Virus record (IMG/VR): IMGVR_UViG_3300047476_000714
Location: 1-36,567 of that record
Length of the DNA stretch: 36,567 nt
DNA from: a virus
Direction: 5' to 3' (one strand)
A program made the position numbers and the translations under genes. Positions 26,773 through 35,032 of the stretch are shown piece after piece (position 1 is the first letter of the stretch; each line of letters opens with the position of its first letter). The notes under the pieces were generated by a model that was not told the origin of the DNA, searched no databases, and saw nothing but the letters and a program-made list of their open reading frames with translations.

Positions 26773-27373
26773 TCCGTTTGATGCATACAAGATCTACATA
26801 GGTTGTAAGCTTCACTTTGAGTCAAACTCGTATGACTATTTTAAATACAATGGTAAGACGAGTGTAAACGCAAAATCATTCTTTGCTCGCCGAGATAAGT
26901 TCTTCTTTGCAAAGGTCGTAAAGAAGTACGGACTCGATGAGCTCAAGACATTCTATGCATGTAACTTCGCACATCATGGCACCAAGTGGATTGGTGATTT
27001 GAATGAAGACCGCGCGGATGAGACTTACAAAGCATACAAAGCTTTGACAGAATCTTTCACGTATCGCTTCAAAAACTGTATAGATAATATTATATCGACG
27101 AATGACTTTAAGAGTTTATTTGTGGTAGAGGATGGACAACATCCTAAACTCGTTAAGATGTTACTTCAAGACGAGATACCACTCGAGATTTTTATTGTCC
27201 TTAATCGATATATTGGATTTATGCCAAAGTTCGACAAACAGATTACGGATCCCATCATGTGGCCCGAACTCTCGAAGAAGATCAAGAAGTATAATCCATT
27301 CATCACGGTGAATAACGAAAAAGTCAAGGATGCGCTAAAAGATTGTTTACAATCAAGTGCAGATGTGGTATAA
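26753..27373 (+). CDS. 59: gp59-like helicase loader
   Basis: 206 residues. Its N terminus, DPFDAYKIYIGCKLHFES, then 'YDYFKYNGKTSVNAKSFFARRDKFFF', is the signature of T4 gp59, which loads the gp41 replicative helicase on forked DNA coated with gp32. The fork-binding basic residues are kept. Overlaps the gp33 end and is followed by gp32, its partner. Confidence 0.92.
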   Translation: MSLRSTDPFDAYKIYIGCKLHFESNSYDYFKYNGKTSVNAKSFFARRDKFFFAKVVKKYGLDELKTFYACNFAHHGTKWIGDLNEDRADETYKAYKALTESFTYRFKNCIDNIISTNDFKSLFVVEDGQHPKLVKMLLQDEIPLEIFIVLNRYIGFMPKFDKQITDPIMWPELSKKIKKYNPFITVNNEKVKDALKDCLQSSADVV

Positions 27374-27374
27374 T
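27346..27374 (+). promoter_or_regulatory. sigma-70-type promoter of gene 32
   Basis: TTTACA 27346-27351, 17-bp spacer, TATAAT 27369-27374 after TGTGG. The -10 box overlaps the gp59 stop. Confidence 0.82.
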
Positions 27375-27419
27375 AGTTATTCCATACAATGTTAAAACAC
27401 TGCTATATAAAGGAACTAT

Positions 27420-28316
27420 ATGTCTTTAGCAAATCTCAAAGCAAGTCGCTCAGGCGATATCTCTAAGCTAGTTGCAGCCGCTGAAAAAGTTGGCGGTGGT
27501 GCACAACAGCAATCCTATGAAGACAATCGACAGTGGAAACCAGAAGTCGACAAAGCTGGAAACGGTTTTGCGGTTATTCGTTTTCTACCTGCACCAGCTG
27601 GTGATGATTATCCATGGACTCGTTACTGGGACCACGGTTTTCAAGGTCCAGGTGGTTGGTACATCGAGAAGTCTCTCACATCGATTGGTCAACAAGATCC
27701 AGTCTCTGAACTCAACTCCAAACTTTGGAATAGCGGACTAGAATCCGATAAGGATATTGCACGTAAGCAGAAGCGTCGTCTTCACTATGTGTCTAACATC
27801 CTTGTTGTATCTGATCCTGCTCATCCCGAAAATGAAGGCAAGGTTTTCCTATTCCAATATGGTAAGAAGATCTATGACAAGATGATGGATGTTATGCAAC
27901 CACAATTCCAAGATGAGCAACCGGTAAATCCGTTTGATCTATGGGAAGGTGCAAACTTTAAGCTTAAGATTCGTAACGTTGAAGGTTATCGTAACTATGA
28001 CAAGTCAGAGTTCGATAAGCCAAGTGCACTCTTCAATGGCGATGAAGACAAGCTCGAAGCAGTTTACGCTAAGTGCTACTCACTCAAAGAGTTTACAGAT
28101 GCATCTAAGTACAAGTCTTATGATGAACTGAAAGCTAAGCTTGAGCGTGTACTTGGTGGTTCTGCTCCACGTACCACAGCTGAGTCAATCACTCTCGATG
28201 AATCTTCATCTGCACCATCTGCTCGCACTGCAGCACCAAAGATGGCACCAGTTGAAAGCGACGAAGGTGATGATGAGACTCTCAGCTACTTTAGTAAGTT
28301 AGCTAACGAGGCATAA
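27420..28316 (+). CDS. 32: gp32-like single-stranded DNA-binding protein
   Basis: 298 residues. 'NGFAVIRFLPAPAGDDYPW', 'RYWDHGFQGPGGWYIEKSLTSIG' and 'FLFQYGKKIYDKMM' are the core of T4 gp32-type proteins. N terminus (SLANLKASRSGDISKLV) is the cooperativity region; the C-terminal tail is acidic (ESDEGDDETLSYFSKL), as needed for partner binding. The Zn-binding Cys/His set of T4 gp32 is not obvious. RBS AAAGGAACTAT. Confidence 0.95.
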   Translation: MSLANLKASRSGDISKLVAAAEKVGGGAQQQSYEDNRQWKPEVDKAGNGFAVIRFLPAPAGDDYPWTRYWDHGFQGPGGWYIEKSLTSIGQQDPVSELNSKLWNSGLESDKDIARKQKRRLHYVSNILVVSDPAHPENEGKVFLFQYGKKIYDKMMDVMQPQFQDEQPVNPFDLWEGANFKLKIRNVEGYRNYDKSEFDKPSALFNGDEDKLEAVYAKCYSLKEFTDASKYKSYDELKAKLERVLGGSAPRTTAESITLDESSSAPSARTAAPKMAPVESDEGDDETLSYFSKLANEA

Positions 28317-28655
28317 TTGCCCGGAGTTTACAAACAAAAGGTATGTCCTGAATGCAAGAAGGTTCACCGTAAGCGTGGACCTTTTTGCTCTCAGGCGTGC
28401 TCTAACGCGCATAGACCAATCGGTGACAAGACAAGACTCAAGCATTCGCATAATGCAAAAGAGTGGAAGAAAACACCAGAGGGTGTAGCAAGCACTAAGA
28501 AGTTTGCCCGCGATATTGAGAAGCACAAACAAAATTTGATTCGTCGTGAGAACGGCGAGTATGTATTACAAGATGATGATTGGTATGTTGTACCCGATTA
28601 TAGCGATAAGGAAGACATACGTGACAATGATAATTGGGAAGAAGCAGAATGGTAG
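28317..28655 (+). CDS. zinc-finger-like small phage protein, TTG start
   Basis: 112 residues. The TTG at 28317 overlaps the gp32 stop (TAATTG). Four Cys: CPEC and CSQAC (residues 10-31), a treble-clef-like finger. C terminus is acidic. Stop TAG overlaps the next start (ATGGTAG). Similar proteins follow gp32 in aquatic T4-like phages. Confidence 0.72.
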   Translation: MPGVYKQKVCPECKKVHRKRGPFCSQACSNAHRPIGDKTRLKHSHNAKEWKKTPEGVASTKKFARDIEKHKQNLIRRENGEYVLQDDDWYVVPDYSDKEDIRDNDNWEEAEW

Positions 28656-29065
28656 AATATCCTTTTGAGATTAATTACAAACAGATCATTCATTGCGATG
28701 GTGTGTTAGAGTGCACGCGTGATTTAGCACGTACATTGAGTCATAATCCATACATCTCGTTTGGCGATTATATGAATGAACTGCCAACATCCATATTAGA
28801 GCATCTATTACATGTGGCAGAAAATGAGGAAAACGACCACTTTGACGAGTTGTTACTAATCTCTGAGATGTTAGCCCGAGCAGAGGGATTGGAACCATCA
28901 CAAAGCGAACAGCAATCACTGACTCGATTGAAGGTATTAATGTCGATCCTTGCGGTCGAAGGTCTATATCGTAGAGGTTTGATCAGAGCATATCGAGAGA
29001 ACTATTCATTTGGTGAAGACATGATGAATAAGATAGTTGCAAAGAGGTTGGACGATGATTCGTAA
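28649..29065 (+). CDS. hypothetical protein
   Basis: 138 residues from ATG 28649, helical and acidic ('LEHLLHVAENEENDHFDELLLISEMLARAEG'). No family recognised. Coupled to both neighbours. Confidence 0.7.
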   Translation: MVEYPFEINYKQIIHCDGVLECTRDLARTLSHNPYISFGDYMNELPTSILEHLLHVAENEENDHFDELLLISEMLARAEGLEPSQSEQQSLTRLKVLMSILAVEGLYRRGLIRAYRENYSFGEDMMNKIVAKRLDDDS

Positions 29066-29261
29066 GAAAGAAACACTAAAGGCAGCATGTGATGATTTAC
29101 TCGTTGCATTACTAGGCAAAAGTGAGTTGTGCGAAATGTGGTGGAAGACTCAGAACAGAGCTTTCAATCACAAGACACCACAAGAGCTATGGGATGCTGA
29201 TGGTGCCTCAGACGTATATAATTATTTGATGCATCATGCGTTTGCTGGTGGTGGATCATGA
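29055..29261 (+). CDS. MbcA/ParS-Xre (DUF2384)-like small protein
   Basis: 68 residues. 'ALLGKSELCEMWWKTQNRAFNHKTPQELW' followed by 'VYNYLMHHAFAGG' fits the toxin-binding C-terminal domain of DUF2384 antitoxins (W-W-x-x-x-N-x-A-F, T-P-x-E-L). No toxin gene is seen beside it, so it may act as an anti-toxin or have another phage role. Confidence 0.65.
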   Translation: MIRKKETLKAACDDLLVALLGKSELCEMWWKTQNRAFNHKTPQELWDADGASDVYNYLMHHAFAGGGS

Positions 29262-29318
29262 TATATAATAAAGGACACATGTCCTTTACATTCAACACAA
29301 CACACTAGGAGACACACT

Positions 29319-29903
29319 ATGAATGTTTATATTCTATTGGACCGTTCAGGTTCTATGCAAAGCCTCTGGTCAGAGGCACTCAGCTCGATCAATGGATACG
29401 TTAAGAAGCTAAAAGATAAAGATCAAATTTATCTTGCAGTGTTTGACAACTTATCACACGAGACAATCCGCGATTGCAAAGTAAAAGATTGGAAAGATGT
29501 CACCAACGAGGATGCACAACCTCGTGGAGGCACACCTCTGTATGACTCATGTGGACGTATCATGTCACTCGCAGAGGATATCAAAGCTAAGAAGTCTATG
29601 TTAGTCGTAATGACTGATGGCTATGAGAACGCATCACAAGAGTACTCACAAGCAGCAATCAAAGCGAAAGTAAAGGCGTGGGAAGAAAAGAAATGGGAAG
29701 TTGTATTCCTCGGTGCTAACTTCGATTCAGTAGAATCTGTATCAGGTTCTGTTGGAGTTGCATCAGGTAAGACACTAAACTATGGTGTTGGTAACTTTGC
29801 TCGCGGTATGGACATGTTAGCAACTTCGACTATGGCTTATGCTGCTACAGGTGCAGCGATCAATTTCACTGACGCTGATAAGGCATCACTGCAAACTAAA
29901 TAA
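29319..29903 (+). CDS. vWA-domain protein
   Basis: 194 residues, a lone von Willebrand A domain. The metal site is complete: DRSGSM (Asp8, Ser10, Ser12), the Thr of GGTPLYDS, and MTDG. vWA domains bind metal-dependent protein partners, as in chaperone or co-chelatase systems; no MoxR-type ATPase is adjacent. A GATATATAAT box lies at 29260-29269. RBS AGGAGACACA. Confidence 0.88.
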   Translation: MNVYILLDRSGSMQSLWSEALSSINGYVKKLKDKDQIYLAVFDNLSHETIRDCKVKDWKDVTNEDAQPRGGTPLYDSCGRIMSLAEDIKAKKSMLVVMTDGYENASQEYSQAAIKAKVKAWEEKKWEVVFLGANFDSVESVSGSVGVASGKTLNYGVGNFARGMDMLATSTMAYAATGAAINFTDADKASLQTK

Positions 29904-29906
29904 CTG

Positions 29907-29957
29907 TTTACAGCAAAGAAAAACCGTGGTATAATATACTATATCACGGTTTTTTTA
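29907..29957 (+). promoter_or_regulatory. promoter nested inside a terminator
   Basis: TTTACA 29907-29912, 17-bp spacer, TATAAT 29930-29935. The hairpin AAAAACCGTG (29919-29928) / CACGGTTTTT (29945-29954) followed by T residues is an intrinsic terminator for the vWA gene; the -10 box is in its loop. Confidence 0.75.
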
Positions 29958-29962
29958 CGCTC

Positions 29963-30229
29963 ATGAAATATGTAATTGCAGGAAATAAACGAGAGTATGA
30001 TGAATTTCTTATGAAATACATACTTAGTCCAAATGAACACAAATATGTGTACGATGCAATCAGCGTACGAGGCACAGTCAATCCACAAGGTTATTTTGTT
30101 GGATCATGGAGAGATAGAGATGACATATCGGAAATCTTAGAGACAATGTGGTTGTGTATGCGAACTGAGAACAAAGAATTTGAGAAAGTTTTAGCTGAAT
30201 TTAGGTCACATAAAAGAGAGGTATATTGA
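29963..30229 (+). CDS. hypothetical protein
   Basis: 88 residues (MKYVIAGNKREYDEFLMKYI). A Rossmann-like first strand, then a helix with 'ISEILETMWLCMRTENKEFEKVL'. Similar 'YVIAGN..EY..F' starts occur in small T4-like phage proteins. No function known. Confidence 0.65.
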   Translation: MKYVIAGNKREYDEFLMKYILSPNEHKYVYDAISVRGTVNPQGYFVGSWRDRDDISEILETMWLCMRTENKEFEKVLAEFRSHKREVY

Positions 30230-30435
30230 TGACTATTCGTGAATTGACACTACGAGAGATGATTGTTGAACGCATTCTATTTGCTGTAGATGAAGACATG
30301 CTCGAAGAATTTTACCATGTAAATGATGATGATATTCAACACATGAGTGATATGGATTTAATGGACTTGTACGAAGAAGTTATCTTTGACACGGGTCATG
30401 CAAAAGGTTTGGAAGATGCAGACAATGAGCGATAA
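30229..30435 (+). CDS. small acidic protein
   Basis: 68 residues from ATG 30229 (TTG 30226 is in frame). Very acidic (VDEDMLEEFYHVNDDDIQHMSD). Overlaps both neighbours. Unknown. Confidence 0.6.
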   Translation: MTIRELTLREMIVERILFAVDEDMLEEFYHVNDDDIQHMSDMDLMDLYEEVIFDTGHAKGLEDADNER

Positions 30436-30706
30436 AGTGAATGAGATCTATGCGATCACTCAAGAAGAGTGCGCAGAGGTCGTACAAGCAATTAGTAAGG
30501 TGATGCGGTTCGGTTTGGACACATCACACAATGGTCGTACCAATCGAGAACACCTGTCAGAGGAACTCGGTGATCTTCAATGTATGATTAGTCTATTGAT
30601 GGAGACAGGCGTATGCGATATTGCTGATGTGAAGATGGCAGCACAACGTAAACGAGATAAGCTTCGTCAATGGTCAACAATTTTTAAAGGTGATGGCAAT
30701 GAGTGA
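30425..30706 (+). CDS. MazG-like nucleotide pyrophosphohydrolase
   Basis: 93 residues. The Mg-binding motif QEECAEVVQAISKV and EELGDLQCMISLLME are the ExxE and ExxD pieces of the MazG fold, which hydrolyses (d)NTPs or, in the stress setting, (p)ppGpp. Phage MazG genes may keep nucleotide pools or alarmones low. Start ATG 30425 overlaps the previous gene by 11 bases. Confidence 0.88.
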   Translation: MSDKVNEIYAITQEECAEVVQAISKVMRFGLDTSHNGRTNREHLSEELGDLQCMISLLMETGVCDIADVKMAAQRKRDKLRQWSTIFKGDGNE

Positions 30707-31028
30707 CTATAGTCCAGACAGGTGGCAAATCGTATCGCTAGTCCATGACGGCGAGCGTACTGATAAAGTGTTTGGTTCATGGTACGGTGGATATGGTGGT
30801 AGTGACTCATGGAAATTATCCTCGGGCATCACGAAGGTCGTAGAACATGACACACACTATGAAGTGCATAACGTCAGCGGTTCGATCTATACTTGTAGTA
30901 AGAACTGTGAAGGTATGAGCATGTATGCATTCGGCGTCTTTAAACGATTTGAAAAGCAAGCTGAAGAAAGCAATGGTCAATTCACGATCGAGAAGATCGA
31001 TATCAAGGACGTAAGGAACATCGTATGA
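30699..31028 (+). CDS. hypothetical protein
   Basis: 109 residues from ATG 30699 (other in-frame starts at 30690 and 30693). 'WKLSSGITKVVEHDTHYEVHNVSGSIYTCSKNCEG' is beta-rich; it looks like a small conserved phage fold. Unknown. Confidence 0.65.
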   Translation: MSDYSPDRWQIVSLVHDGERTDKVFGSWYGGYGGSDSWKLSSGITKVVEHDTHYEVHNVSGSIYTCSKNCEGMSMYAFGVFKRFEKQAEESNGQFTIEKIDIKDVRNIV

Positions 31029-31222
31029 AAGTATTTTTACACACAGATGACATCGATCGAATCAAGGCACTGATGGAAGCTATCGATTATGATGGCACAT
31101 TTGAGTTAGAGGTAGATAACTCATCTGGTATCGGCACGACAGTGACAGCACACGTACCTCAGGCAATCAACTGTTTGAAGGGTACATTTTCTTATGTAGT
31201 TAGTGATGTGGAGAATTGGTAA
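31025..31222 (+). CDS. small hypothetical protein
   Basis: 65 residues (MKVFLHTDDIDRIKALMEAI). Start overlaps the previous stop (ATGA). Beta strand, helix, beta layout. Unknown. Confidence 0.62.
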   Translation: MKVFLHTDDIDRIKALMEAIDYDGTFELEVDNSSGIGTTVTAHVPQAINCLKGTFSYVVSDVENW

Positions 31223-31731
31223 TGAGTAATTATGAAAAACATGCGTTTACAGAGTTTAAAGCTGCGGGATGGCTAAACGAAGATGGTACTTACATCGACG
31301 AGATGCAAGGTATGATATGTGATCACGTTCTAAAGCTGTTGAAAGTCTTCGATGGTGAGGGACATTCTGGATCATCAGCACCATACGCAATCAATTTATT
31401 CTCTAAGCTTGCCAAGTTCGAGACTGTAGCTCCACTGACTGGTGAGGATTGGGAATGGAACGAAGTATCAGAACGAATGGGTAGTAAGTGTTGGCAAAAC
31501 ACCCGAGATAGTAGAGTGTTTAAAGACGACGATGGTAAGGCATACTTCATCGAAGGGAAAGTTTTTTGGGAATGGAGCGGCACCAAAGAAGATCCATATA
31601 AGTCACATTATACATGCAGAGAATCACGTGTCTATGTAGAATTCCCTTACACACCAAAGACAGAGTATGTGTATCGTTATAGTGATGCAACTCCACCTGC
31701 TCCTAATCAAACAGAGGAAGGATTGTTATGA
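31222..31731 (+). CDS. hypothetical protein
   Basis: 169 residues from ATG 31222 at TAATG. Trp-rich middle (EDWEWNEVSERMGSKCW). Pattern found in early regions of aquatic phages; function unknown. Confidence 0.7.
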   Translation: MSNYEKHAFTEFKAAGWLNEDGTYIDEMQGMICDHVLKLLKVFDGEGHSGSSAPYAINLFSKLAKFETVAPLTGEDWEWNEVSERMGSKCWQNTRDSRVFKDDDGKAYFIEGKVFWEWSGTKEDPYKSHYTCRESRVYVEFPYTPKTEYVYRYSDATPPAPNQTEEGLL

Positions 31732-31895
31732 ACAGTTTCGTATTGATAGTGATGTGGTTGAACTCCACGGGTGCACAATTGGCTATGACTGAGGTCTCAT
31801 CAGCAGCTACATGTTATGAGTCAAAGGCACAGATTGAGAAGCACATGCAAAACATGAGAGACGTACGACTTAATGTGTTGTGCGTTAAGAAGTGA
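31728..31895 (+). CDS. small secreted-looking protein
   Basis: 55 residues (MNSFVLIVMWLNSTGAQLAM), hydrophobic N terminus and two Cys (TCYES, LCVKK). Not long enough for certainty. Start and stop overlap the neighbours, ATGA at both ends. Confidence 0.55.
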   Translation: MNSFVLIVMWLNSTGAQLAMTEVSSAATCYESKAQIEKHMQNMRDVRLNVLCVKK

Positions 31896-32155
31896 TGTTG
31901 ACTCTGTTTAAAAAACCAGAGGAAGCACGCGCTATCTCTGAGGATCTAAACTATGAACTGATGGAACTCATTAAGTACGGACACCCTCGCATGTCACACC
32001 ATCAAGGTGGATGGTATTGTCGAGTAGAGATGAACACGAACACTGTCGGTGCAAAGTTTGATATCGATAGTGGCTTCGATCACCCCACCCCCATTGTCGC
32101 ACTTAAAACATGTAGGGAACGGATCGAACAAGCATTAAGGCAGTTAGTATCATGA
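31895..32155 (+). CDS. small hypothetical protein
   Basis: 86 residues from ATG 31895 (MLTLFKKPEEARAISEDLNY). 'WYCRVEMNTNTVGAKFDIDSGFDHPTP' resembles small early phage proteins. Unknown. Confidence 0.62.
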   Translation: MLTLFKKPEEARAISEDLNYELMELIKYGHPRMSHHQGGWYCRVEMNTNTVGAKFDIDSGFDHPTPIVALKTCRERIEQALRQLVS

Positions 32156-32304
32156 GTATGTGGAATTGGTTCTTCGACCTTGGTCAGGAATCTCGTCTTA
32201 GTGAACATGATAAAAAGATAAAACAACTTGAGGAACGTATCGAGATCTTAGAGGGTTGGATACGATACTACGAAGAGAACAAAGGAACGATAGACAATGT
32301 TTAA
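32152..32304 (+). CDS. small coiled-coil protein
   Basis: 50 residues (MSMWNWFFDLGQESRLSEHD), with a Trp-rich start and heptad-like end (KIKQLEERIEILEGWI). Overlaps both neighbours. Confidence 0.6.
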   Translation: MSMWNWFFDLGQESRLSEHDKKIKQLEERIEILEGWIRYYEENKGTIDNV

Positions 32305-32554
32305 CCTATTTAAGAAGCGCACAGCGAAAGAATTCATTGAAGAGGCGAAGGAGACATACTTGCCACCTGAGAAAGAACAGAAGAAACCCGAGCACACATT
32401 CTATCGTGTCGGTATGACTGATGCCAATCGTGTCAGCTTCTCAATGGGTTACAGTGAATTCACCATGGATCGTGAAGGTTGCAATAGCTTGATTGCTGCT
32501 ATCACTACATTCCGTGACATGTTACCAGTACCAAAGGAAGAAACAAATGAGTGA
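32297..32554 (+). CDS. small hypothetical protein
   Basis: 85 residues (MFNLFKKRTAKEFIEEAKET). The N terminus resembles that of the gene at 31895 (F-K-K), hinting at duplication. 'FYRVGMTDANRVSFSMGYSEFTMDREG' is beta-rich. Unknown. Confidence 0.62.
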   Translation: MFNLFKKRTAKEFIEEAKETYLPPEKEQKKPEHTFYRVGMTDANRVSFSMGYSEFTMDREGCNSLIAAITTFRDMLPVPKEETNE

Positions 32555-32888
32555 AGGACCAGTGAGAGAATTAAATTGGTGGGAACACTACCCACTACAC
32601 AAGTTATGGTGCAATGACTTGTGCCCGCTCGTTCCACGTTTCTCGTACCGTGAGGCAGATGACTACAATGCATGGGATGCGAGCTTTCATTGGCTCATCT
32701 TTCATGTATGGACACTAAGTAACGTATCGCTTCAGTTTGACGTGGACATCCAACCATCACGCATCGGTTTTGGATTCTGTATCCCATTCCTACGTATCTG
32801 GGTGGGTTTTGCCCACATGTATGGACCAGTGTCTAACTTCTTCTATCGCTACCTCTCCCGCCACGGCAAGAAAAGCATCTATGAATAA
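32547..32888 (+). CDS. hypothetical protein
   Basis: 113 residues from ATG 32547. Trp- and Phe-rich (WDASFHWLIFHVWTLSNVSL), with 'FCIPFLRIWVGFAHMY' near the end; partly amphipathic but no clear membrane helix. Unknown. Confidence 0.65.
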   Translation: MSEGPVRELNWWEHYPLHKLWCNDLCPLVPRFSYREADDYNAWDASFHWLIFHVWTLSNVSLQFDVDIQPSRIGFGFCIPFLRIWVGFAHMYGPVSNFFYRYLSRHGKKSIYE

Positions 32889-33063
32889 GATTGAATATAA
32901 CCACAGGGAGACGAGTCTCACACATTTCATGGATCAATTCACCATCCAGAGACTCGAGCGTATCATCTACTTCGAAGAAAATTCTACTCCCACGAACCAT
33001 GAATTGGTAGCATCGTGTGAGGTGTTGATCGACCACCTCAAGGGGATCTGGGGAATCAAATGA
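32881..33063 (+). CDS. small hypothetical protein
   Basis: 60 residues from ATG 32881, overlapping the previous stop by eight bases. Helical, charged. Unknown. Confidence 0.58.
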   Translation: MNKIEYNHRETSLTHFMDQFTIQRLERIIYFEENSTPTNHELVASCEVLIDHLKGIWGIK

Positions 33064-33347
33064 AGTCTCGATGGGATGCGGGTCAGTTCAAGTTAAGAGG
33101 TAAGAAGACACGCATGCTATCATGTAAGTGCTGCACGATTGAAGATTTTAGGGACGACTATATGGATAAGCAAGCAGAGAAAGAGATCAGTGAGTTAGAC
33201 GAGGAGAGCATCAAATTCTATGGTCGACCACTGACAGGCAAGTATAAGCATTTTTGTATCGAGTTTGACTTCCTCCCGATCGATGAGCATTGTGAGGAGT
33301 TTAAGTATTGTATGTGTTTTGAGGATGAGGAGAAGACGTGTTCTTAA
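33060..33347 (+). CDS. small Cys-rich protein
   Basis: 95 residues with Cys pairs SCKCC and CMC plus CS at the end. Acidic C terminus. Possible metal binding. Overlaps previous gene (ATGA). Confidence 0.62.
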   Translation: MKSRWDAGQFKLRGKKTRMLSCKCCTIEDFRDDYMDKQAEKEISELDEESIKFYGRPLTGKYKHFCIEFDFLPIDEHCEEFKYCMCFEDEEKTCS

Positions 33348-33547
33348 CGTTCCTATTCATGGTGAAGGTGACATTGAGTCTATTCGTGTGTATGGCAAGT
33401 GGCGTGTTTCTCGGTAACACGTTTTGGAATTATAATGTCAAGCTCATGCCTTGGTGGTTCAAAGGATCACTCGCTCTCGTAGCCATTAGTTTCTTCACAT
33501 CATTATTCTTGACCGTATTTGCGGGCATCTGGAGTATCCCATCATAA
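33338..33547 (+). CDS. small two-helix membrane protein, GTG start
   Basis: 69 residues from GTG 33338 (an ATG is at 33359). Two membrane segments (VTLSLFVCMASGVFLG and LALVAISFFTSLFLTVFAGI). Possibly holin-like; its stop overlaps the next small gene. Confidence 0.6.
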   Translation: MFLTFLFMVKVTLSLFVCMASGVFLGNTFWNYNVKLMPWWFKGSLALVAISFFTSLFLTVFAGIWSIPS

Positions 33548-33660
33548 TGAGGATGATCATGATACTGTGGATCCTCGCCACGGTCCACGCATGTGCCAGT
33601 GTCAAGGTGTATTGCCCACACAACACAAAGTGCCATGCCGTGGGTAGTATACCGTTTTAG
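33547..33660 (+). CDS. tiny secreted protein
   Basis: 37 residues (MRMIMILWILATVHACASVK), hydrophobic start with a Cys that loosely fits a lipobox, then two more Cys. Could be a small outer-membrane spanin partner. Ends at TAG. Confidence 0.45.
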   Translation: MRMIMILWILATVHACASVKVYCPHNTKCHAVGSIPF

Positions 33661-33681
33661 TTGTAGTACTATCTTCTTACA

Positions 33682-33709
33682 TGTACAAACCCACCCCATG
33701 TGGTAAGAT
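33682..33709 (+). promoter_or_regulatory. sigma-70-type promoter
   Basis: TGTACA 33682-33687, 16-bp spacer, TAAGAT 33704-33709 after TGTGG. Confidence 0.65.
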
Positions 33710-33737
33710 CTATCCATACTCAATAAAGAAAGAACAC

Positions 33738-33911
33738 ATGTACAGCTCATATGAACAAGACTTGGAAGTGGTCAAAGCTAAGCTCGCCGAGCAAGGCATC
33801 CTCCACTACACCACGTATAAGGCAAACCATTGCGTGGGAGTCTCGTATGGAAGGATCAGCGCATACTACATCGTCCGCAACGGCAAAGTCGTAGACATCC
33901 AAATTGACTAA
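33738..33911 (+). CDS. small hypothetical protein
   Basis: 57 residues from ATG 33738 (MYSSYEQDLEVVKAKLAEQG), helix then three strands. RBS AAAGAA is weak. Unknown. Confidence 0.6.
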   Translation: MYSSYEQDLEVVKAKLAEQGILHYTTYKANHCVGVSYGRISAYYIVRNGKVVDIQID

Positions 33912-33921
33912 GGAAACGAAC

Positions 33922-34152
33922 ATGACAAGAAAACTCTTCTCCCTCGAGCTCGATATCTGCTCAGAATACCCCACCTCCGAACTCGCTAAGGACATGTCAA
34001 ACTATGGCCTCGTAGCCAAACTCGTCAATGCCAATGGGCCAGGGGGTGGAAATCCCGTGTATGAGTTCTCATCATACAATAAGGACGACTTGCTCGCCTT
34101 TGCAGAAGTATGTGGATATGAAGACATGGAAGGATACATCATTGAACGATAA
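33922..34152 (+). CDS. small hypothetical protein
   Basis: 76 residues from ATG 33922 (RBS AAGGAAACGAAC). 'LVNANGPGGGNPVYEFSSYNKDDLLAFAE' looks like a small alpha/beta fold. Unknown. Confidence 0.62.
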   Translation: MTRKLFSLELDICSEYPTSELAKDMSNYGLVAKLVNANGPGGGNPVYEFSSYNKDDLLAFAEVCGYEDMEGYIIER

Positions 34153-34339
34153 CCAACCTATCCTCGACGCCATAAGAAAGCTATGGTACGAGGAGAATAA
34201 TAAATCAACCGAGGGCATGGACAAGCGAGAGCTCGGTATCCACGTAGGAAAGAAAGCAGCGTATATAAAATGCATGAACATGATAAGCATAAGAAATGGT
34301 GTCAAAGATGCAAGCGATACCACTCCTCCCCGCCAGTAG
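34142..34339 (+). CDS. small protein, TTG start
   Basis: 65 residues from TTG 34142 (LNDNQPILDAIRKLWYEENN). Ends at TAG. Its end overlaps another frame (34270-34458), so one of the two may be wrong; the codon patterns of both look plausible. Confidence 0.45.
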   Translation: MNDNQPILDAIRKLWYEENNKSTEGMDKRELGIHVGKKAAYIKCMNMISIRNGVKDASDTTPPRQ

Positions 34340-34458
34340 ACATCAATAAGATCATCAAGCAACACTCAGACGAGATAGCAAGAGAGATAGATCGAGAAGC
34401 ACTCAAGGAAATCAAATCATCCTTAGGCTATGCAAGGACAGGATGGGGAAATAGATGA
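34270..34458 (+). CDS. small zinc-knuckle-like protein
   Basis: 62 residues (MHEHDKHKKWCQRCKRYHSS) with HxH-x-CxxC spacing that could bind a metal, then a helical tail. Overlaps the gene before and after. Confidence 0.5.
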   Translation: MHEHDKHKKWCQRCKRYHSSPPVDINKIIKQHSDEIAREIDREALKEIKSSLGYARTGWGNR

Positions 34459-34751
34459 TTAAGTATAACGAGCAGTATGATGCGTATTATGATGACACCA
34501 CAGGGGAGTGGACAGAATCAAAGTGCGATGATCCCACATGTGACTATTGTAAAGATCGCCCACGTTATTGTAAAGAACCCAATGGGACACCGTATATCAG
34601 TATCCATGATAGAGGAGACTTATTTGCGATAAGACTACACAGGTATGATAACATCTTTGTGACACTAGACAAGAGAGTAATCCCACAACTAATAGAACAA
34701 CTACAAGATATGGTAGCAACTGAGGCACGCGAAAATGGCAGTAATGAATAA
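34455..34751 (+). CDS. hypothetical protein
   Basis: 98 residues (MIKYNEQYDAYYDDTTGEW). Four Cys as C-DDPTCDYC-x8-C, then 'LFAIRLHRYDNIFVTLDKRV'. A small Zn finger is likely. Unknown role. Confidence 0.62.
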   Translation: MIKYNEQYDAYYDDTTGEWTESKCDDPTCDYCKDRPRYCKEPNGTPYISIHDRGDLFAIRLHRYDNIFVTLDKRVIPQLIEQLQDMVATEARENGSNE

Positions 34752-34992
34752 AATCTTATCATGGGTAGTGGAGAATGGGTTCGGGATAGTAGTGGGGATT
34801 TGGTTTCTGTCTTCAGTAGTGGACCTCAGCAACATCGCATTCACCGTACGCCACACAGACACAGAAACAAAGGTATCAGTAGAGACACCGATCACCAAAG
34901 AGAAACCAGAGAAACCAAAGGCCACTGAAAGTGGACATAAGGCCACCGAATCATCCCCACGGACCACGGACACACCCACTGCCACATGGTGA
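34735..34992 (+). CDS. membrane-anchored protein with Lys/Thr/Pro tail
   Basis: 85 residues, ATG 34735 (34744 also possible). One membrane segment (GFGIVVGIWFLSSVVDLSNI) then a repetitive Lys/Thr/Glu/Pro tail with 'KATESGHKATESS'. Unknown. Confidence 0.58.
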   Translation: MAVMNKILSWVVENGFGIVVGIWFLSSVVDLSNIAFTVRHTDTETKVSVETPITKEKPEKPKATESGHKATESSPRTTDTPTATW

Positions 34993-35032
34993 TAAACAGA
35001 ATTTATTTTACGGCGCCCAGGTCCAACCACTC

